Shown piece after piece: positions 51,853 to 64,000 of a DNA stretch of 64,000 nucleotides. The stretch spans positions 23,237,501-23,301,500 of the forward strand of contig OX485805.1 of assembly GCA_950295325.1 (NCBI GenBank). Direction: 5' to 3'. The position numbers and the translations under genes are program-made. How positions within the stretch are numbered: position 1 is the first letter of the stretch; each line of letters opens with the position of its first letter. The notes under the pieces are model-generated. The model did not search any database. It had not been told where the DNA came from and was given only the letters and a program-made list of their open reading frames with translations. The stretch is from Polytrichum commune (taxonomy: Eukaryota > Streptophyta > Polytrichopsida > Polytrichales > Polytrichaceae).

Positions 51853-54350
51853 GTGCTCTCAACAAGTGCCCAAAGCCATTGCAAGTAGTGCCTCACCTTC
51901 ATAGAAAGCTTGGTCCGTCTTGTTGCAAAAAACTTTAATATAAACAATGATGGATAATGGTGCGGATGAGTCACCATTGATGGTGAAAACATTCGATGTT
52001 GTCAAGAAGGTTAGTCCATTACACTTTGAAGACATATTCTATGCCAAATGTATGGTTATCGGTTTAGATGTCGCTTTTATTATTTGCTTTCAGGTGGGCT
52101 TTTGACGCAATAGAAAGGTGTCTTAAGAGGCTTGCAAATTTGGGGGTCCATTATGTTGACTTCACATCACTTCGAGAAACTCTATTCCAAACTCTCGTGC
52201 AACCTTCCGGTTGTTGAATTTTTGAGCATAGACAAGCATTAAATTGACCAATTGCAATATGTTGGAACTCCCCATTCACATTATTATGACATAAAGGTCA
52301 TGGTCATGTGGTTCTGATCACCTTGGGGTTAAGTTGGTTGATGAGTGTCATGGTGTAATGTTTGTGAAGGTCCAGGTTCGAAACCTTGTGAGATTCCTTA
52401 CGAAGCTAGTGTCCCAAGAAAGTGCTCTCCCTTAATTAAGTCTAAATGGCAACATTCACCAACTACATTTGTAGCTTCTGGGTTTTGTTGAGGGTTATTT
52501 TGAATATGTAATAATTTATGCTAAAATACCACGGATACATGGTAATAATGGTTTTATTTTCACATATTTTTCTTACCTCATTGCTTATGTGTTACTGTTC
52601 ACTATTCACATGATAGCACTCCCCGGCACTTTGTGACCATTATAAATTAAATTACATCTAATTTAAACCCCGTGTAGAAATCCCTCAAGCAATGATAAAG
52701 ATTCATGTTATCCACCATGGGGGAGGATGAAAACATAGTGAGAAAGACCTTACAACTTCCCTGGATCTCTTCTTCAAGTCCAAATGACCTCATAGTTGAT
52801 ATTCAAGACCCCAATTTAGTCTTGTAAGACCCAACTAAAATGAATTAACATATTGTTGCAGAAGACCTATTGTGGACACTTCTAACTTTGCATACCAATA
52901 TGGTTGTAATTGGATCGACGAGTTGAAAACTTCATTTATGTTAGTAATTGTAAATGAGCAAAAATGCCCGTGAGATATTTGTGATCATACTTTGTATTGT
53001 GTTGGGGACCTCCAATCCAAGTGCAAATTCCACGTGATTCATAAAGTGATCATGTAGATTGGGTTGGGGATCCATTACGTGGTTCACAAGTACTTAAAAT
53101 GACATTTTGGAGTGCCTAGTCGGGTGTTGCATGGAGATAATAGACTTCCACATTCAAAGTGTGACTATGTCATCCTTCAAATGAAAGTGGGTGTTTGCTC
53201 CAAAGTTGTGCAACTATGTCTAGAATGGCATGATCAGTTATGATATACACATGATCATATAAAACATGTTAAAAACATGTGTTTTAAAAGTCCAAATAGG
53301 TTCAAATAAAAGCCTAACCTACATTGATTATAAAAATATTGTGAGCCACATTGTGCATAGCTTATATTCACAATGAAAACATTGCGGATAATATCGTGGG
53401 TGCACACTACTTCAAAACCACGATATTGAACACCAGAGTTCCAGGTTGTAGAGATGATATTTCTATCATTATGAGAAATAGTGTATATTCTACTACTATT
53501 CATTCGATACATGGTGTTTTTCTCTCTCCTTCAAGCGAGCACGTCCTTAATAAAGATAGTGCTCACCACCAAAACCTGCCTTCAAGGAAAACCTCTAATT
53601 GCTGCAAAGAGGCTTTAAATTATGACATCTCCTTCAAATCTTGCTCGATTTCCACATAAAAACTTGCTTTCCTAATTCTTAAGCACTTGGATACATTTCA
53701 ACATACAAAGATCAATCATTCTTGATGCAAATTTCTCTTGTTTCCTCCCTCAAATTCCTGGACTTAAAAAATCAGATCGTGTTCTTTGCATTCGCATCCT
53801 CAACAACTCTCATAGTCATATGACACCTTGCCCACAACTAGAAATGAACGAATGAGATTACATTGAGCAGTTGAAGATTCAATCATAATTAATAAGGGTT
53901 GTGCACTATTTCATTGCATATCTTATATATTATGGTCCACCATGTAGGGTTGTTCATGGTTAGTCACACAATACATCTACCCACACTATTTCCCACAATT
54001 GGCGTAGCTAGCCACATAAGACAAAATGGATGCATAAGAGTGCCACGTCAGACAAAGTGGCTGCATGATGAGGCGATGAGCTGGATTCCCCGGGAAGAGA
54101 AAGGCCTGGGGACTTCCTTGGGGAGAAATGGGTAAGAATGTAAGTCGTGATGTGTAAAGATTTTGAATGCACTTATTATCGTCCATTTACATAAGGTTGG
54201 ATTTTTTTAAAGCTATTCTTTAGTTCCTTGAGACTTAGTGACTTGAAACACCTTGTTTGAAGTATTCCAAAATTTGGGCACTTGAACTTGAAGATGGTGC
54301 AGTCTTGGATATGATGAACATGTGCATTTTTGGTGTGTGAATTGTATTTT
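51853..54350. other. Intergenic, no gene recognised
   Basis: AT-rich stretch without a convincing reading frame, RNA gene or element border. Confidence 0.5.
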
Positions 54351-54359
54351 GTTTGAAGG

Positions 54360-54453
54360 CAAGCTAGTAGTGTCAGTTAGTTGTCGACTCGTATTGAAAT
54401 GTCATTGATTACAATTTGATGGATGTCATTTACACATTTTCATCATCATCATC

Positions 54454-54488
<35 letters not shown>

Positions 54489-55330
54489 TACATATTCATT
54501 AACATTAAAAAAATATTTAAAAAATATTCAAGTCTTCAAATCTTGCAAAAAAATTTAGAAACTTTCTTAGATTGTCAACAATTACTTCAACTTTTGCAAT
54601 TTTCAAAAATAAAATCAACAATACTCATTGGAAGGGTATCACATGATTAGCACGTCATTCAGAGGCATCCGTTGACTCTGCAACATTTTTGTAGTTGTTG
54701 GTGCATGTACCTTATTAGCATAACTCTTGTAGTCTTGGTGTACGACGGCGCCTATCCCAAGTACTACATGTGGTATTGATTCCCAAACCATGCATTATTT
54801 TGTCAAGTCTCAAAATTAGTGACAGTTGAATTTATTTTTATTGATTGATACATAATTTAGGAATACATGCTCATTTACCATACATTTCAGAAAAAATATT
54901 ATGCATACTCTAAAGTGCTTGTAGAGCGATATATATATATATATATATATATGCAAACACATGCTTATCAATGTAGTAGTGTCAATTAGTATTGACTTGT
55001 AATGAAATGCCATGTATTACTATTTGATACATGCAATGCACACATTTTCAATGGATATATGTTCATTAACCCAACAAAAATATTTTAAAAAAATCATTTC
55101 TCAATCTTCAAATCTTGCAAAGTACTTGAACACTTTCTTGAATCTTCAACAATTTCTTCAAAAAAAAAATTAAAAATAAAATAAAATAAATCAACAATAC
55201 TCAGAGGAAGGTGTATCAGATCAGAACGTCACTCAAAGGCATACATTGAATTTGGAGCACTTCTGCAGTTGTTTGGTGCGTGTATCTTAGGATAACTTTT
55301 GTAGATTGGTGTATAACTTTGGTAGTTATC
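54360..55330. repeat. ~600-bp diverged direct duplication
   Basis: 54360-54770 and about 54960-55330 are direct copies. Shared blocks in order: GTAGTGTCA.TTAG, CACACATTTTCA, TATTCATTAAC-type, CTTCAAATCTTGCAAA, ATCAACAATACTCA and GTAGTTGTTGGTGC. Each copy carries a TA (or TA/CA) microsatellite, at 54453-54488 and 54930-54952. Confidence 0.7.
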
Positions 55331-55860
55331 ACAGAGCCGTAGCATTTTTCAGGTATTTGACCATGGGAGTGGGACCCTGGCAAAAGGCCATTTGACATGG
55401 GGTAACTTCGTGGTCCATGATGTAAACAACCCCTTATTGTCACCTCCAACACACATTGATACGTAAGTAACTCTTGATGTTGGTGGTCCCATAATTCATG
55501 TATATTCCTTTATCAACTCTCACATGGAACTTGCAGAGTTCCTTTATCAAACTCTCGCATTGAATCTGGAGCATTTATGCAGTTGTTTGGTGCGTGTATC
55601 TTAGGATAACTTTTGTAGATTGATGTATGACTTTGGTAGTCATCACAAAGCCGTAGCATTTTTTAGGTATTTGACCATGGGAGTGGGACCCTAGCAAAAG
55701 GCCATTTGACATGGGACAACTTCGTGGTCCATGATGTAAACGACCCCTTATTGTCACCTCCAATACACATTGATATGCAAGTAATTAACTTTTGATGTTG
55801 GTGGTCCCGTAATTTATGTATATTCCTTTATCAACTCTCACATGGAACTTGCAAAACCAA
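55245..55860. repeat. 314-bp tandem duplication
   Basis: About 55245-55545 and 55560-55860 are close copies offset by 314 bp (GTTGTTTGGTGCGTGTATCT at 55268 and 55582). Each contains GTCCATGATGTAAAC.ACCCC followed by TTA, which resembles a right terminus of the 60467 MITE family. A short direct repeat of the CCTTTATCAA segment marks the join. Confidence 0.85.
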
Positions 55861-56239
55861 CACACACATAACATGGACATCCTTGAATTGAACACAAAAA
55901 TAATATGGACACATGTATGTGAGTGGTATGTGGTTAGGTGTGGATCTAAAAACTAGGATACAAAGACAATTGTTTGAAAGAGATCGGACTACGTGTTCAT
56001 AATGTGGTAAGCACTCTAGGCCCAATAGTCTAAATGATTGGGGCGGCATGTATGACCACTTAATGAGCACGAGAATCTTCAATTTCGATAATAAATAAGA
56101 TATCATATGAGCTCTAGACATTCTGAGGCAAATGGCTACACGCACGATGTGGACTTTCTAATCATTTTGTACTAGTTGCGTGTTTCACATCCTATGAGAA
56201 GTGGGTGAAAAGTGTCCATCGAAGGCACATCCACCTTAA

Positions 56240-56467
56240 AGGTGGATTTACATTAGGGTTCAGGTCCAAGAAACTTGGGGTCCTAAAGATCCATTTAATG
56301 GACCTTATTTTAAGATACAAGATTGGGCCCACGCTTCAAGATTGGTTTCTCTAACGAGGAGGAGTGTTTTCTCGAGTGGGGACCATCAAGAATTGCTATG
56401 AAAGTGGTCCACATTATTGGCATTTCATTTTTTTCATACCTTAGACCCAAATCCTAGTGTAAACCTT
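56240..56467. repeat. Probable small inverted-repeat element
   Basis: GGATTTACATTAGGGTTCAG at the left pairs imperfectly with CCCAAATCCTAGTGTAAACC at the right. Length about 228 bp; no clear target duplication. Confidence 0.45.
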
Positions 56468-57689
56468 GGGGCAATCACACCCCCTTACGTTTCATAACCA
56501 CGTACAATAAAAGTTTGCTACCCTATATTATATGCCATATATAATTATTAAAATAATTATATTTTTCTACATATACAAAACCATCGATAATATATATATT
56601 TATTTATTATAGTCATATTTACTTTTGTAGTAATTTTTTTTGTTCAGATCTGCGTCATTCTACTTAGAAACAATATGTTTTATATTTAAAAATCATAAAA
56701 TTTGGTTACCATATTTATTTATGTAATAGATACTATGTATCTACTCATGAACAAAAATTGATAAAATTTTAATCCATATTGGTGATGCTTTATGCAAAAA
56801 GTATATTTTTTACTTTTTTACTCTTTTTTTAATCGCACGTGGTGTTCAACTTGACAATGGAGTGCACCCCCCAAGGTGTACACTCAAAGTTTATCTAGTC
56901 TTGGGGGTCTTGGACCGTGTTTTAAACCTACCCTAAGGAGGTTGAGAGGGAAATAGTTGCATACGAGCTTGCCTCTCATCTACCCAACATACAAACAAGT
57001 TGACCCCCTATATGTTTGTGGCCAATTTATCTCAAATAACTTCAACTACAATAATTTGGGGTATTTGAAGCTACTTATGGGATAATATGAATCACCTCCA
57101 AATTGCACAATGCATGCTATTTGAGGGCTTATGTATAAGAGAATATCTAGAGTGAGAATGCATTGTGAAACTTAAGGATATTGCCCAAGGGCGGAAACCC
57201 AAAGACTATGCCTTAAATTCCACATTGCACAACATGATGGAAATTCTCTTGCATAAACCTTATTGGGTATCTTTTGTGGACACATGTGAATTATACATGT
57301 CATGGGCATAATGCATTGTGACATGCTATAATGCACCATTTGCTCCTACCTTTCACTGCCTACGTAATTACAGTCTATGACATGGAGCATGAGAGAAGAT
57401 ATCCATAATTGTTTCCTAATTGTCTATGTTGGACGAATGATGGGTCACCTAGTATGCGATAATTCCCTCTCACCCCAAAGGAGTAGTGCATGAGACAAGC
57501 GTTGCAAGTTTTTATACGTGAACAATTTAATTTTTTCAAGTCAATACGACTAGGTGACATTTTCCACGAGGGTTCAAATCCACTTCTTGCATAGATGGCA
57601 AGGTATGTGATTAATATAATGGCACTTCAACTTTTGTAAGTTGGCATGGCAATAACAATCTCTATATAAGCACATGATCCACTTGCACC
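56468..57689. other. Intergenic, no gene recognised
   Basis: Very AT-rich up to about 56850, then mixed sequence. No coding evidence. Confidence 0.5.
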
Positions 57690-59260
57690 ACCCTCTTCAC
57701 TTTCCCCCACCACAAATCATTCTATTGGCCCCCAAAACACCCAAAGCATGGCATGGAGCACGTCCACCACCACCTCCATTCTCATCAACTTATACCCCCC
57801 CCCCCCACCATCTATAACAAATATCCTTCCAGTAAGATTATCATCCAACCTATCGTACTACACCAACGGCTCATTCACACCCCTTGAAGGCAAGGCCAAC
57901 GAAAACATCATTGGATCATGAGTATTTAGTGTTCAACTACAAACCCATATATTAGTCAGACTACCATACTACCCTGATATACTACAAGCTAACTATACAC
58001 CCTACTACTCACCGTAGAGCACACCAAAATGCTCTACACAAACACATACATATACACATATAGCCTAAACACTATATACCTACTCCTTGATCACCACATA
58101 AATCCCTCCTCCCCATATAACCACCCCGATAAACTCCTTATAACCTAAATCATACACATAATAAATAAGAATTCCACCACATCATCACCATCCGTAAAGT
58201 AAGAGTTCACACAAATATCCTCAGTAACGAGGAGCGGATAAACTTGTCAAAATAGATGTTGAAGCACAACGCATAATCGACACTCCATTCCACCTCATTG
58301 GCCCTCAAACCCTCCAACTTCCAGACAACATGATGGATCCATTTGCACTTTAAAACCAATAACTTGAGAAAGAACACGTAAGCACCCTCACCTTCCTTGC
58401 CAAACATACAATCCCACATACAAACAAATGGCTCTCCAACACCAACATCCACCATAAATGGTCCTTGGAATGCCCCATGGATTATAGATGCACGAACAAC
58501 ACAAGTCCTTAAATTCTAATATGGAAGATACCTAGGCAACTATTGTAGAAAACATGCCCTCAAGCAAAACATATCCCCATGATGTAACCTACGCACATCC
58601 CAACAAATAGACACTTGTTTCCATCTACTATCGTGTTGCACAAATAAGCACATAAATAATTGAAGGACCAACCAACACAACAAAGCAACACATGCATCAT
58701 CAAACACGTCATTAGCGCACCCTAATACAAGATATTTTACACTAATAAACATCATCAAACACAACGATCGTACCTTGGACATCACCATGCCATCTTGGCT
58801 ACTCCCATGCACATGCCACCTACCAAGATGCATTTGCCCTGCCCGCCTCATACCTAACATATTATGCATAATAGGAGCCCCCTCCCCAACGGCGAAACCA
58901 CCATTGTCCCATGACCCAAACCTTAAAGTGAAAATATATGAATTTATCTTATGTGATGATAGATCCCCATCAAAGCAACTACAAGAAAACTCACAAAGTA
59001 ACCCAGATTGCAAACATTGCTAACCCAACTAGTATGGATGATACTCCCATCCATCATCATCACTGCAGGAATCAAAGGAACTATACATACCACAACCAAC
59101 AAATAACTACAAGATCTCCACATCCCTACCACTAAAATCCATAAACTAATGAAAACATTTCCACAACTAGCCATTATATAACTAACCCATATTATCCTAA
59201 ACAGATGAAAGTTTAAAAAAGAAACGAGCCTTGATACCACTAGATTAAAATGGACACCTA
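57690..59260. other. A/C-rich strand-asymmetric region
   Basis: The + strand is markedly rich in A and C and poor in G for about 1.5 kb. Long minus-strand frames (for example 58540-59013) follow from this bias and have no recognisable protein features. Composition like this can mark the inside of an old retroelement, but no polymerase or gag motif was found. Confidence 0.45.
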
Positions 59261-60111
59261 CTAACACGCTAACACTAACCAATGGTCTACCTATGAAAAT
59301 AGGAACTAACTCACCCTTGCCCTATGTTGCTACGGACGTGGGTTGAAAGTGGTGAATGGACATCGCATGTCAATGTAAAAATGTTGATGTTCCTTTTATT
59401 TGTTATGGCTAATGCTATGGATTTTGATGATTGCGTTTTTGGGTTAGATCTAGGGTTGGTTGCATGGGAGTGGACTCTTCCATTTGGAAACCTAAATGAC
59501 ATTTGTGAGTCATTATGAAATTAAACCCCCCACAATGAAGTTTATAGAGAAAAACAAATGTATACACGCTAACGGCAAGCTAGCAAATAGATTTCATGTA
59601 TTTATTAAGTATACTAAGTATTTTAAGTTCATTGTGATAAATGCCTCCACTACATAAACAAAATACAAAACATAAACTAGATTGGCCATTATGACATATA
59701 AAATTCACTTTCACTTTCCAATGAGAAAGTCGATGAACATTTTCTCATTCATAGCATGTAACTCAACGATTGCATCAAACAAACAAAGATAAGAGCACAA
59801 CAACTTAGCCACAACTCGCAAAGCAAAACTCAAGGCAATCCATGACCGCTCCAAGAGCCTCGATTTATAAAAACTTAAAACCCAAATGCAAACCCTAACG
59901 ATAACGGACATGATGGTCAGTAAGGACTTTTACCATATGACGTTAATGGATGACAATGTCAATTGGATGAAACTTACACATCTCTAATTTGATTTTTTCC
60001 CTCTAAACCTTAGGGCACCCTTTTGTACATCTACCTTTACTTCAATATCCTTAATAACCTTTTAAAATGTTTGCACTTAAGAAAAAATAATTACCCTCCT
60101 CGATGTATACA
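59261..60111. other. Intergenic, no gene recognised
   Basis: AT-rich sequence without convincing coding potential. A 65-codon + frame at 59324-59518 has no recognisable motif. Confidence 0.45.
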
Positions 60112-60258
60112 CATAACATTATTCAGATCCAAAACAATGTTTTGTGGGACTGACAATATTCCACGTAATATTCCCTGAATTCAGTCTGAATGTGGAGAAT
60201 ACTATGTGGAATGTTGTCAGTCCCACAAAACATTGTTAAGGATCTGAATAATGTCATG
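60112..60258. mobile_element. 147-bp foldback MITE, copy 2
   Basis: Nearly the whole element is one palindrome: the arms share ACATTATTCAGATCC, ACAATGTTTTGTGGGACTGA and ATTCCAC in opposite orientation. Same family as 44256-44403 and better preserved. Confidence 0.88.
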
Positions 60259-60466
60259 CAATATATGCCTATCATGCCTCAAATAATAACACACTTCAAA
60301 CACTCAAGCTAATTTGTACGTGCCACCCCTTAGGGTTGGTTGTAGACACGAGGTGAAATTGGTCTCCGTCATAACGCACTTTGTGTTAGCGGTATCAATC
60401 ACTTATTTGCTAGTTGGCCCATTCCTACGTGTGGCCATTAATGTGGTTAGGACCATTGTTGACTTA

Positions 60467-61259
60467 GAGTCGATTTACACCATGGACCATGAAGTCGGAC
60501 CATGGAAGATGGCCATTTTTCATGGTCCGACTAATTGCCGGGAAGTTTTTGGGCATAGTCGGTCGAGATCCTTGTGATTCTAAATCCAACTGATTACATG
60601 TTGACATATTCCAGTTTTGATTTATTCATTTGAGGTATATTCCACCATAGATTCCTCTAAAATGATTGGTGATTCTCCTCAAGTCTCCAACTTCAACTAG
60701 ATATTTCTCAAACCCAACCGGTTCATGTGTAACTAACCGCCGGCTCTTCCCAGACATAGGTCCGACTTGATGGTCCAACTTTCATTGTCCGATATCTTAA
60801 AAATTCAATTTACAAAGCCTTTGGGCCCCTCACTAGGTGTAAACCAAATGTGGACCAAGAGGAATGACCATGCACCAAATAGTGAATATGCTGATTTTTT
60901 TTAATACATGCCTAAAAAGGGAATTTTTGAAATTCTTTTTTTGGACCATTCTCTTGTCTTCTCTTGTCTTTGTCTTCTTTCCTCCAAAAACATTCATTAA
61001 ATTTTTATTATAACGAGATTTCTATGCCGTGGGCCCTTGTTTTTTTCTACTAAAGCACCTCCTTTGCCTCAAAACCCTTTGGACCATGTCAGTGGATAAT
61101 GTAGGCCCTTAAAGTATGTCCGTTGGAGACTTGAGTGCCATTATCACTCACATTATTTCCTTGGCGTCAACCGAAGTGATCCCGGGACGAGTTCAACAAC
61201 CAATCACAAATTTTACAGGGCCTTGGGACGACTTCATGGTCCATGGTGTAAACAACCCC
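60467..61259. mobile_element. PIF/Harbinger-like element carrying a nested MITE
   Basis: Inverted ends share TTTACACCATGGACCATGAA and the next bases GTCG; TTA lies outside both (60464-60466 and 61260-61262). The outermost 8 bp are only partly conserved. The 793-bp length includes a CCGGTT-family MITE at 60538-60753. Confidence 0.7.
60538..60753 (-). mobile_element. CCGGTT-family MITE, copy 3 (nested)
   Basis: Begins CCGGGAAGTTTTTGGGCATA and ends CCGCCGGCTCTTCCC; contains GATTACATGTTGACAT and CCTCTAAAATGATTGGTGAT. It interrupts the 60467 element and is therefore younger than that insertion. Confidence 0.78.
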
Positions 61260-61262
61260 TTA

Positions 61263-62202
61263 GTATATATGTGGTTGGCTATTAACCTGGTACACGGTTA
61301 TGGACTATGGGTGGCCGTGGATGCACAAAATTCAATAATATACCATTGTTAATACCCGCCATGTGGAAATTTTCAAACTTGTTGCAAGCTTTATACTTGT
61401 GGCATCGCATAAATGAAGAGGGGATACCTCTAATCTCAACGGTCAAAATAGTGGTCAATATGGTAACATCGATTGTATTATATTACTTTTCCCTATTTTT
61501 GGAGCAATTTTTTTTTCAATGACACAAAATTGGATCTAACACCAATTAAACAAAAGAACAATTTAAGGTTAATAACCAAGATAGAGAACCGGGGGTATGA
61601 ATTAGACGTTTATCTAACAAACTTCATAAATTGACATTATTGACTTCTCCAAAAAAGAGTTTTTTTGAAGATACAACTGTGATCAGTATGAAAATTTGAT
61701 ACTTGACCAACATTGGTTTGTACATTAAGGTAGAGATACCCTAAACCGTGAAAATAAGGTGATTCACATTGAAGATATGGTCTTAAAATCATGAGATAAT
61801 TTTCCAAGATAGAAGAGAAGGGTTCATGAAGAATGCGAGTTGTTTCATATTTTTATTGTCTGTTAAAAAAAATCTGCAATTTTTCAAAGTTGAAAGTTTG
61901 TGAAACCCCCTACTCTTCCACTAGATTCTCCTTAAACCGAACACGGTAATGCTTGTTTCCACACAGAACATCACCTAAACTAGGTAACTCATGAGTATAT
62001 TAAACTGTGAATGATGGTAGTCAAACATGACTAAATTTGGCCAAACTGAATGTACACGCACTTCAAGTTGCCAACCTCTCCATTATCGGTTTCAGAAATG
62101 GCACTTCACTATTCGGACGGAAGTCTACTACACGGGTAGAGGGTAGTTCGCGGTTTGTGGTATTTCTACCTTATATTAGGGTTATGGATGGGTTGTGGGC
62201 AA
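61263..62202. other. Intergenic, no gene recognised
   Basis: AT-rich, no supported features. Confidence 0.5.
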
Positions 62203-62424
62203 TGATCGGGGGGAACCGACAGTTAGTTACAAATGAACCGGTTGAGTTTGAGAAATAACCGGTTGAAGCTCAAGACTGCAGGAAAATTACCAATCATTTT
62301 AAAGGAATGTATAGAATATACCCCAATTTAACAAAGGAAAAACTGGAGGATGTGAACATGTAACTGGTTGGACTTGCAAACGCTAGGATCTCAACCGATT
62401 ATGCCCAAAAAATCTCCCCGATCA
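62203..62424 (+). mobile_element. CCGGTT-family MITE, copy 4
   Basis: The best full copy: 222 bp bounded by TGATCGGGG and CCCCGATCA. Internal blocks are AATGAACCGGTTGAGTTTGA, GAAATAACCGGTTGAAG, GTGAACATGTAACTGG and TATGCCCAAAAAATCTCC. Confidence 0.85.
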
Positions 62425-63689
62425 CTTGTTGTGGGTGAACAAGGTAATGATCAATTGTTTCTATATATTTTATTTGCCCAACCCTACTATAGACCGAGTC
62501 AGACATCATTCTAAGCTTTATTCTGAGAGAGCGCATGCAAACACACACACATGCAATCAATGTGCTTGTCGCACATGCAACAAACAACACAACACACCAA
62601 CCTCACGAATATTCATTGCACTAAACCGGTCATCGTAAATATCATAATCTTCACTTGTTCCAACTTTTACATGATTGAACTTGACTTGCGAGAGAGATCG
62701 AACACCATGGTGGGCTTCTTGCACAAGCCTTTTCACAAGGTTTTTGCCCATCCACGTCCAAAAACCTTGAATTGAAATGCAAAAAAAATTGCAACTCGTC
62801 CCAAAACCGGTAATTTCTAAACCAACCCGTCCATGGAAAGGTTAAAGGAAAAACAACCCGTCCCAAAACCGGTTTGGAAATGGAAATACCCGTCGTGCAA
62901 GAGGTATAAATAAGTCTCTTGCAATGTCGGTAAAAAATTAGGAAAAAAAACAAAAAAACCGAAAGATGTCGACATGTGACTAGTTGCACTTGGAAACAAT
63001 AGGATCTTGACAAATTGTGCCTTCAATGTTCGTCAGTTATCTATCTTTTGCTGTTGATTCTCATCTTTCCTGTACACCCCATTCTAAATTTTGTGGTTGA
63101 TGAATTAATGTATGCAGGTGAATCAAGCACTTCAAGATTGATATTTTGATTGGGTATTAGTGGTTTGATTGCATTATGCTTATATTCACATGTCATATAT
63201 GACATAATGTAACTGATATTTGTATCATTTATTTTTTTGGAAAAAAATTATCAAACAAATTGTTATTTTTAGAACCCGTCCAAAGTGAATTTGACACGTC
63301 CAAAAACCGGTTCATTTTCTAAGAACCCGTCCACTGGAAATGTTTTTTTTTTATGAACGTGTCCTTGGACATGTTAGGAACCTTGTGAAAAATCACTATG
63401 GATCATTATGGATCATTATGGATCCCTTAAAGATCATTATGGAAACTTGGCATTCCTCTTGGATCAAAAAGTGGCCATCCATGTGACAATGTGTATTAAG
63501 TAGTACAGATATATGAACTTGGCTTCTCTAAAGTATTTGAATCCCCAACATTGACTCCCTAGTGCAACACGACTCCTTCACAACTTTGAAAGTTGGACCG
63601 ACTTTCAATGACCTCTTGTTGATTTTGTTGCTTGGTTTTACCACCCATGAGAAAGAACCAACAAATCATTTACGTAAGGATAATCATCC
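62425..63689. other. Intergenic with repeat fragments
   Basis: Holds a fragment of the CCGGTT MITE at about 62955-63022 (GATGTCGACATGTGACTAG) and several AACCCGTCC...AAAACCGG segments (about 62800-62890 and 63270-63330). No gene supported. Confidence 0.5.
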
Positions 63690-63901
63690 AGGAGATGTTT
63701 GGACACAAGCGGTCCAAAACCCAGTGATTCCAAGTCAAACTGGTTACATGTTGTGATCTTTTGGTTTTTCTTTATGAATTCAGAGAATATTCCCTAGATT
63801 CCTCCAAAGTGATGGGTACTTTTCCGGACGTTTTGGACTTCAACTGGTTATTTCTCACACTCAACCTGTTCATCTGTCACGAGCGATCGGTTTTCTCCCC
63901 A
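63690..63901 (-). mobile_element. CCGGTT-family MITE, copy 5
   Basis: Diverged copy with ACTGGTTACATGTTGTGATC, AGATTCCTCCAAAGTGATGG and CTTCAACTGGTTATTTCTCA. The ends are worn. Confidence 0.65.
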
Positions 63902-64000
63902 TTCATTGAATATTTTCTTTGCTTGAAATGGGTGTCTCATGATGGATGGTACGAACCTCTATTCATTTATTATTAGTTAATATTTATTTTTAAAAAAAAT

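Noticed and set aside
58540-59013. 157-codon minus-strand frame
   Set aside because: Composition-driven in an A/C-rich stretch; no recognisable motif.
59228-59240. TGGTATCAAGGCTC on the minus strand, like a tRNA-iMet primer-binding site of an LTR retrotransposon
   Set aside because: Only the first eight bases fit well, no LTR pair or CA end adjoins it, and no gag or pol motif follows.

Overview
This is a gene-poor, repeat-rich piece of a land-plant nuclear genome. The signs are spliced genes with GT/AG introns, a plant-type BUD31/G10 gene, a 13-exon plant family-1 beta-glucosidase, an intronless F-box/beta-propeller gene, a CACTA (En/Spm) transposon and many PIF/Harbinger-type MITEs. The gene style fits a seed-free plant (bryophyte, lycophyte or fern) somewhat better than a flowering plant, but the sequence alone does not settle the lineage.

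Layout. 1-3.7 kb: a BUD31 splicing-factor gene (+, three exons), with a telo-box and CT tract upstream, a duplicated second intron and 42-bp repeats just downstream. 4.5-8.9 kb: a leucine-rich-repeat membrane protein gene (-), with 72/75-nt LRR exons, a Pro-rich stalk and one membrane segment but no kinase; the frame does not close at two joins. 9.4-15.9 kb: a nest of short inverted-repeat elements. 15,972-29,081: one complete CACTA transposon of 13,110 bp, with 29-bp terminal inverted repeats (28/29 identical) and a 3-bp target duplication (GTT). It carries two head-to-head genes: a Tnp2-type transposase (-), now broken, and a TnpA/Ptta-like gene (+) ending in a DUF8039-like exon. Palindromic TGACTA...TAGTCA motifs fill both ends and also lie in its introns. 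32.7-33.9 kb: the F-box gene (+). 34.1-38.7 kb: the beta-glucosidase (-), whose 13 exons join into an intact 527-residue protein with both catalytic glutamates. 38.7-64 kb: no intact gene found. This part holds tandem repeats, several MITE families (one nested in another, one apparently grown into a 72-bp satellite-like array) and a decayed coding region near 48-49.8 kb.

The four host genes do not look functionally linked: RNA splicing, cell-surface recognition, SCF-type ubiquitin targeting and glycoside hydrolysis. Within the CACTA element the two genes do belong together: transposase plus a probable end-binding accessory protein. The most notable observations are the intact termini around a dead transposase, the head-to-head gene order with its motif arrays, and the apparent conversion of a dispersed CCGGTT-rich MITE into a tandem array.
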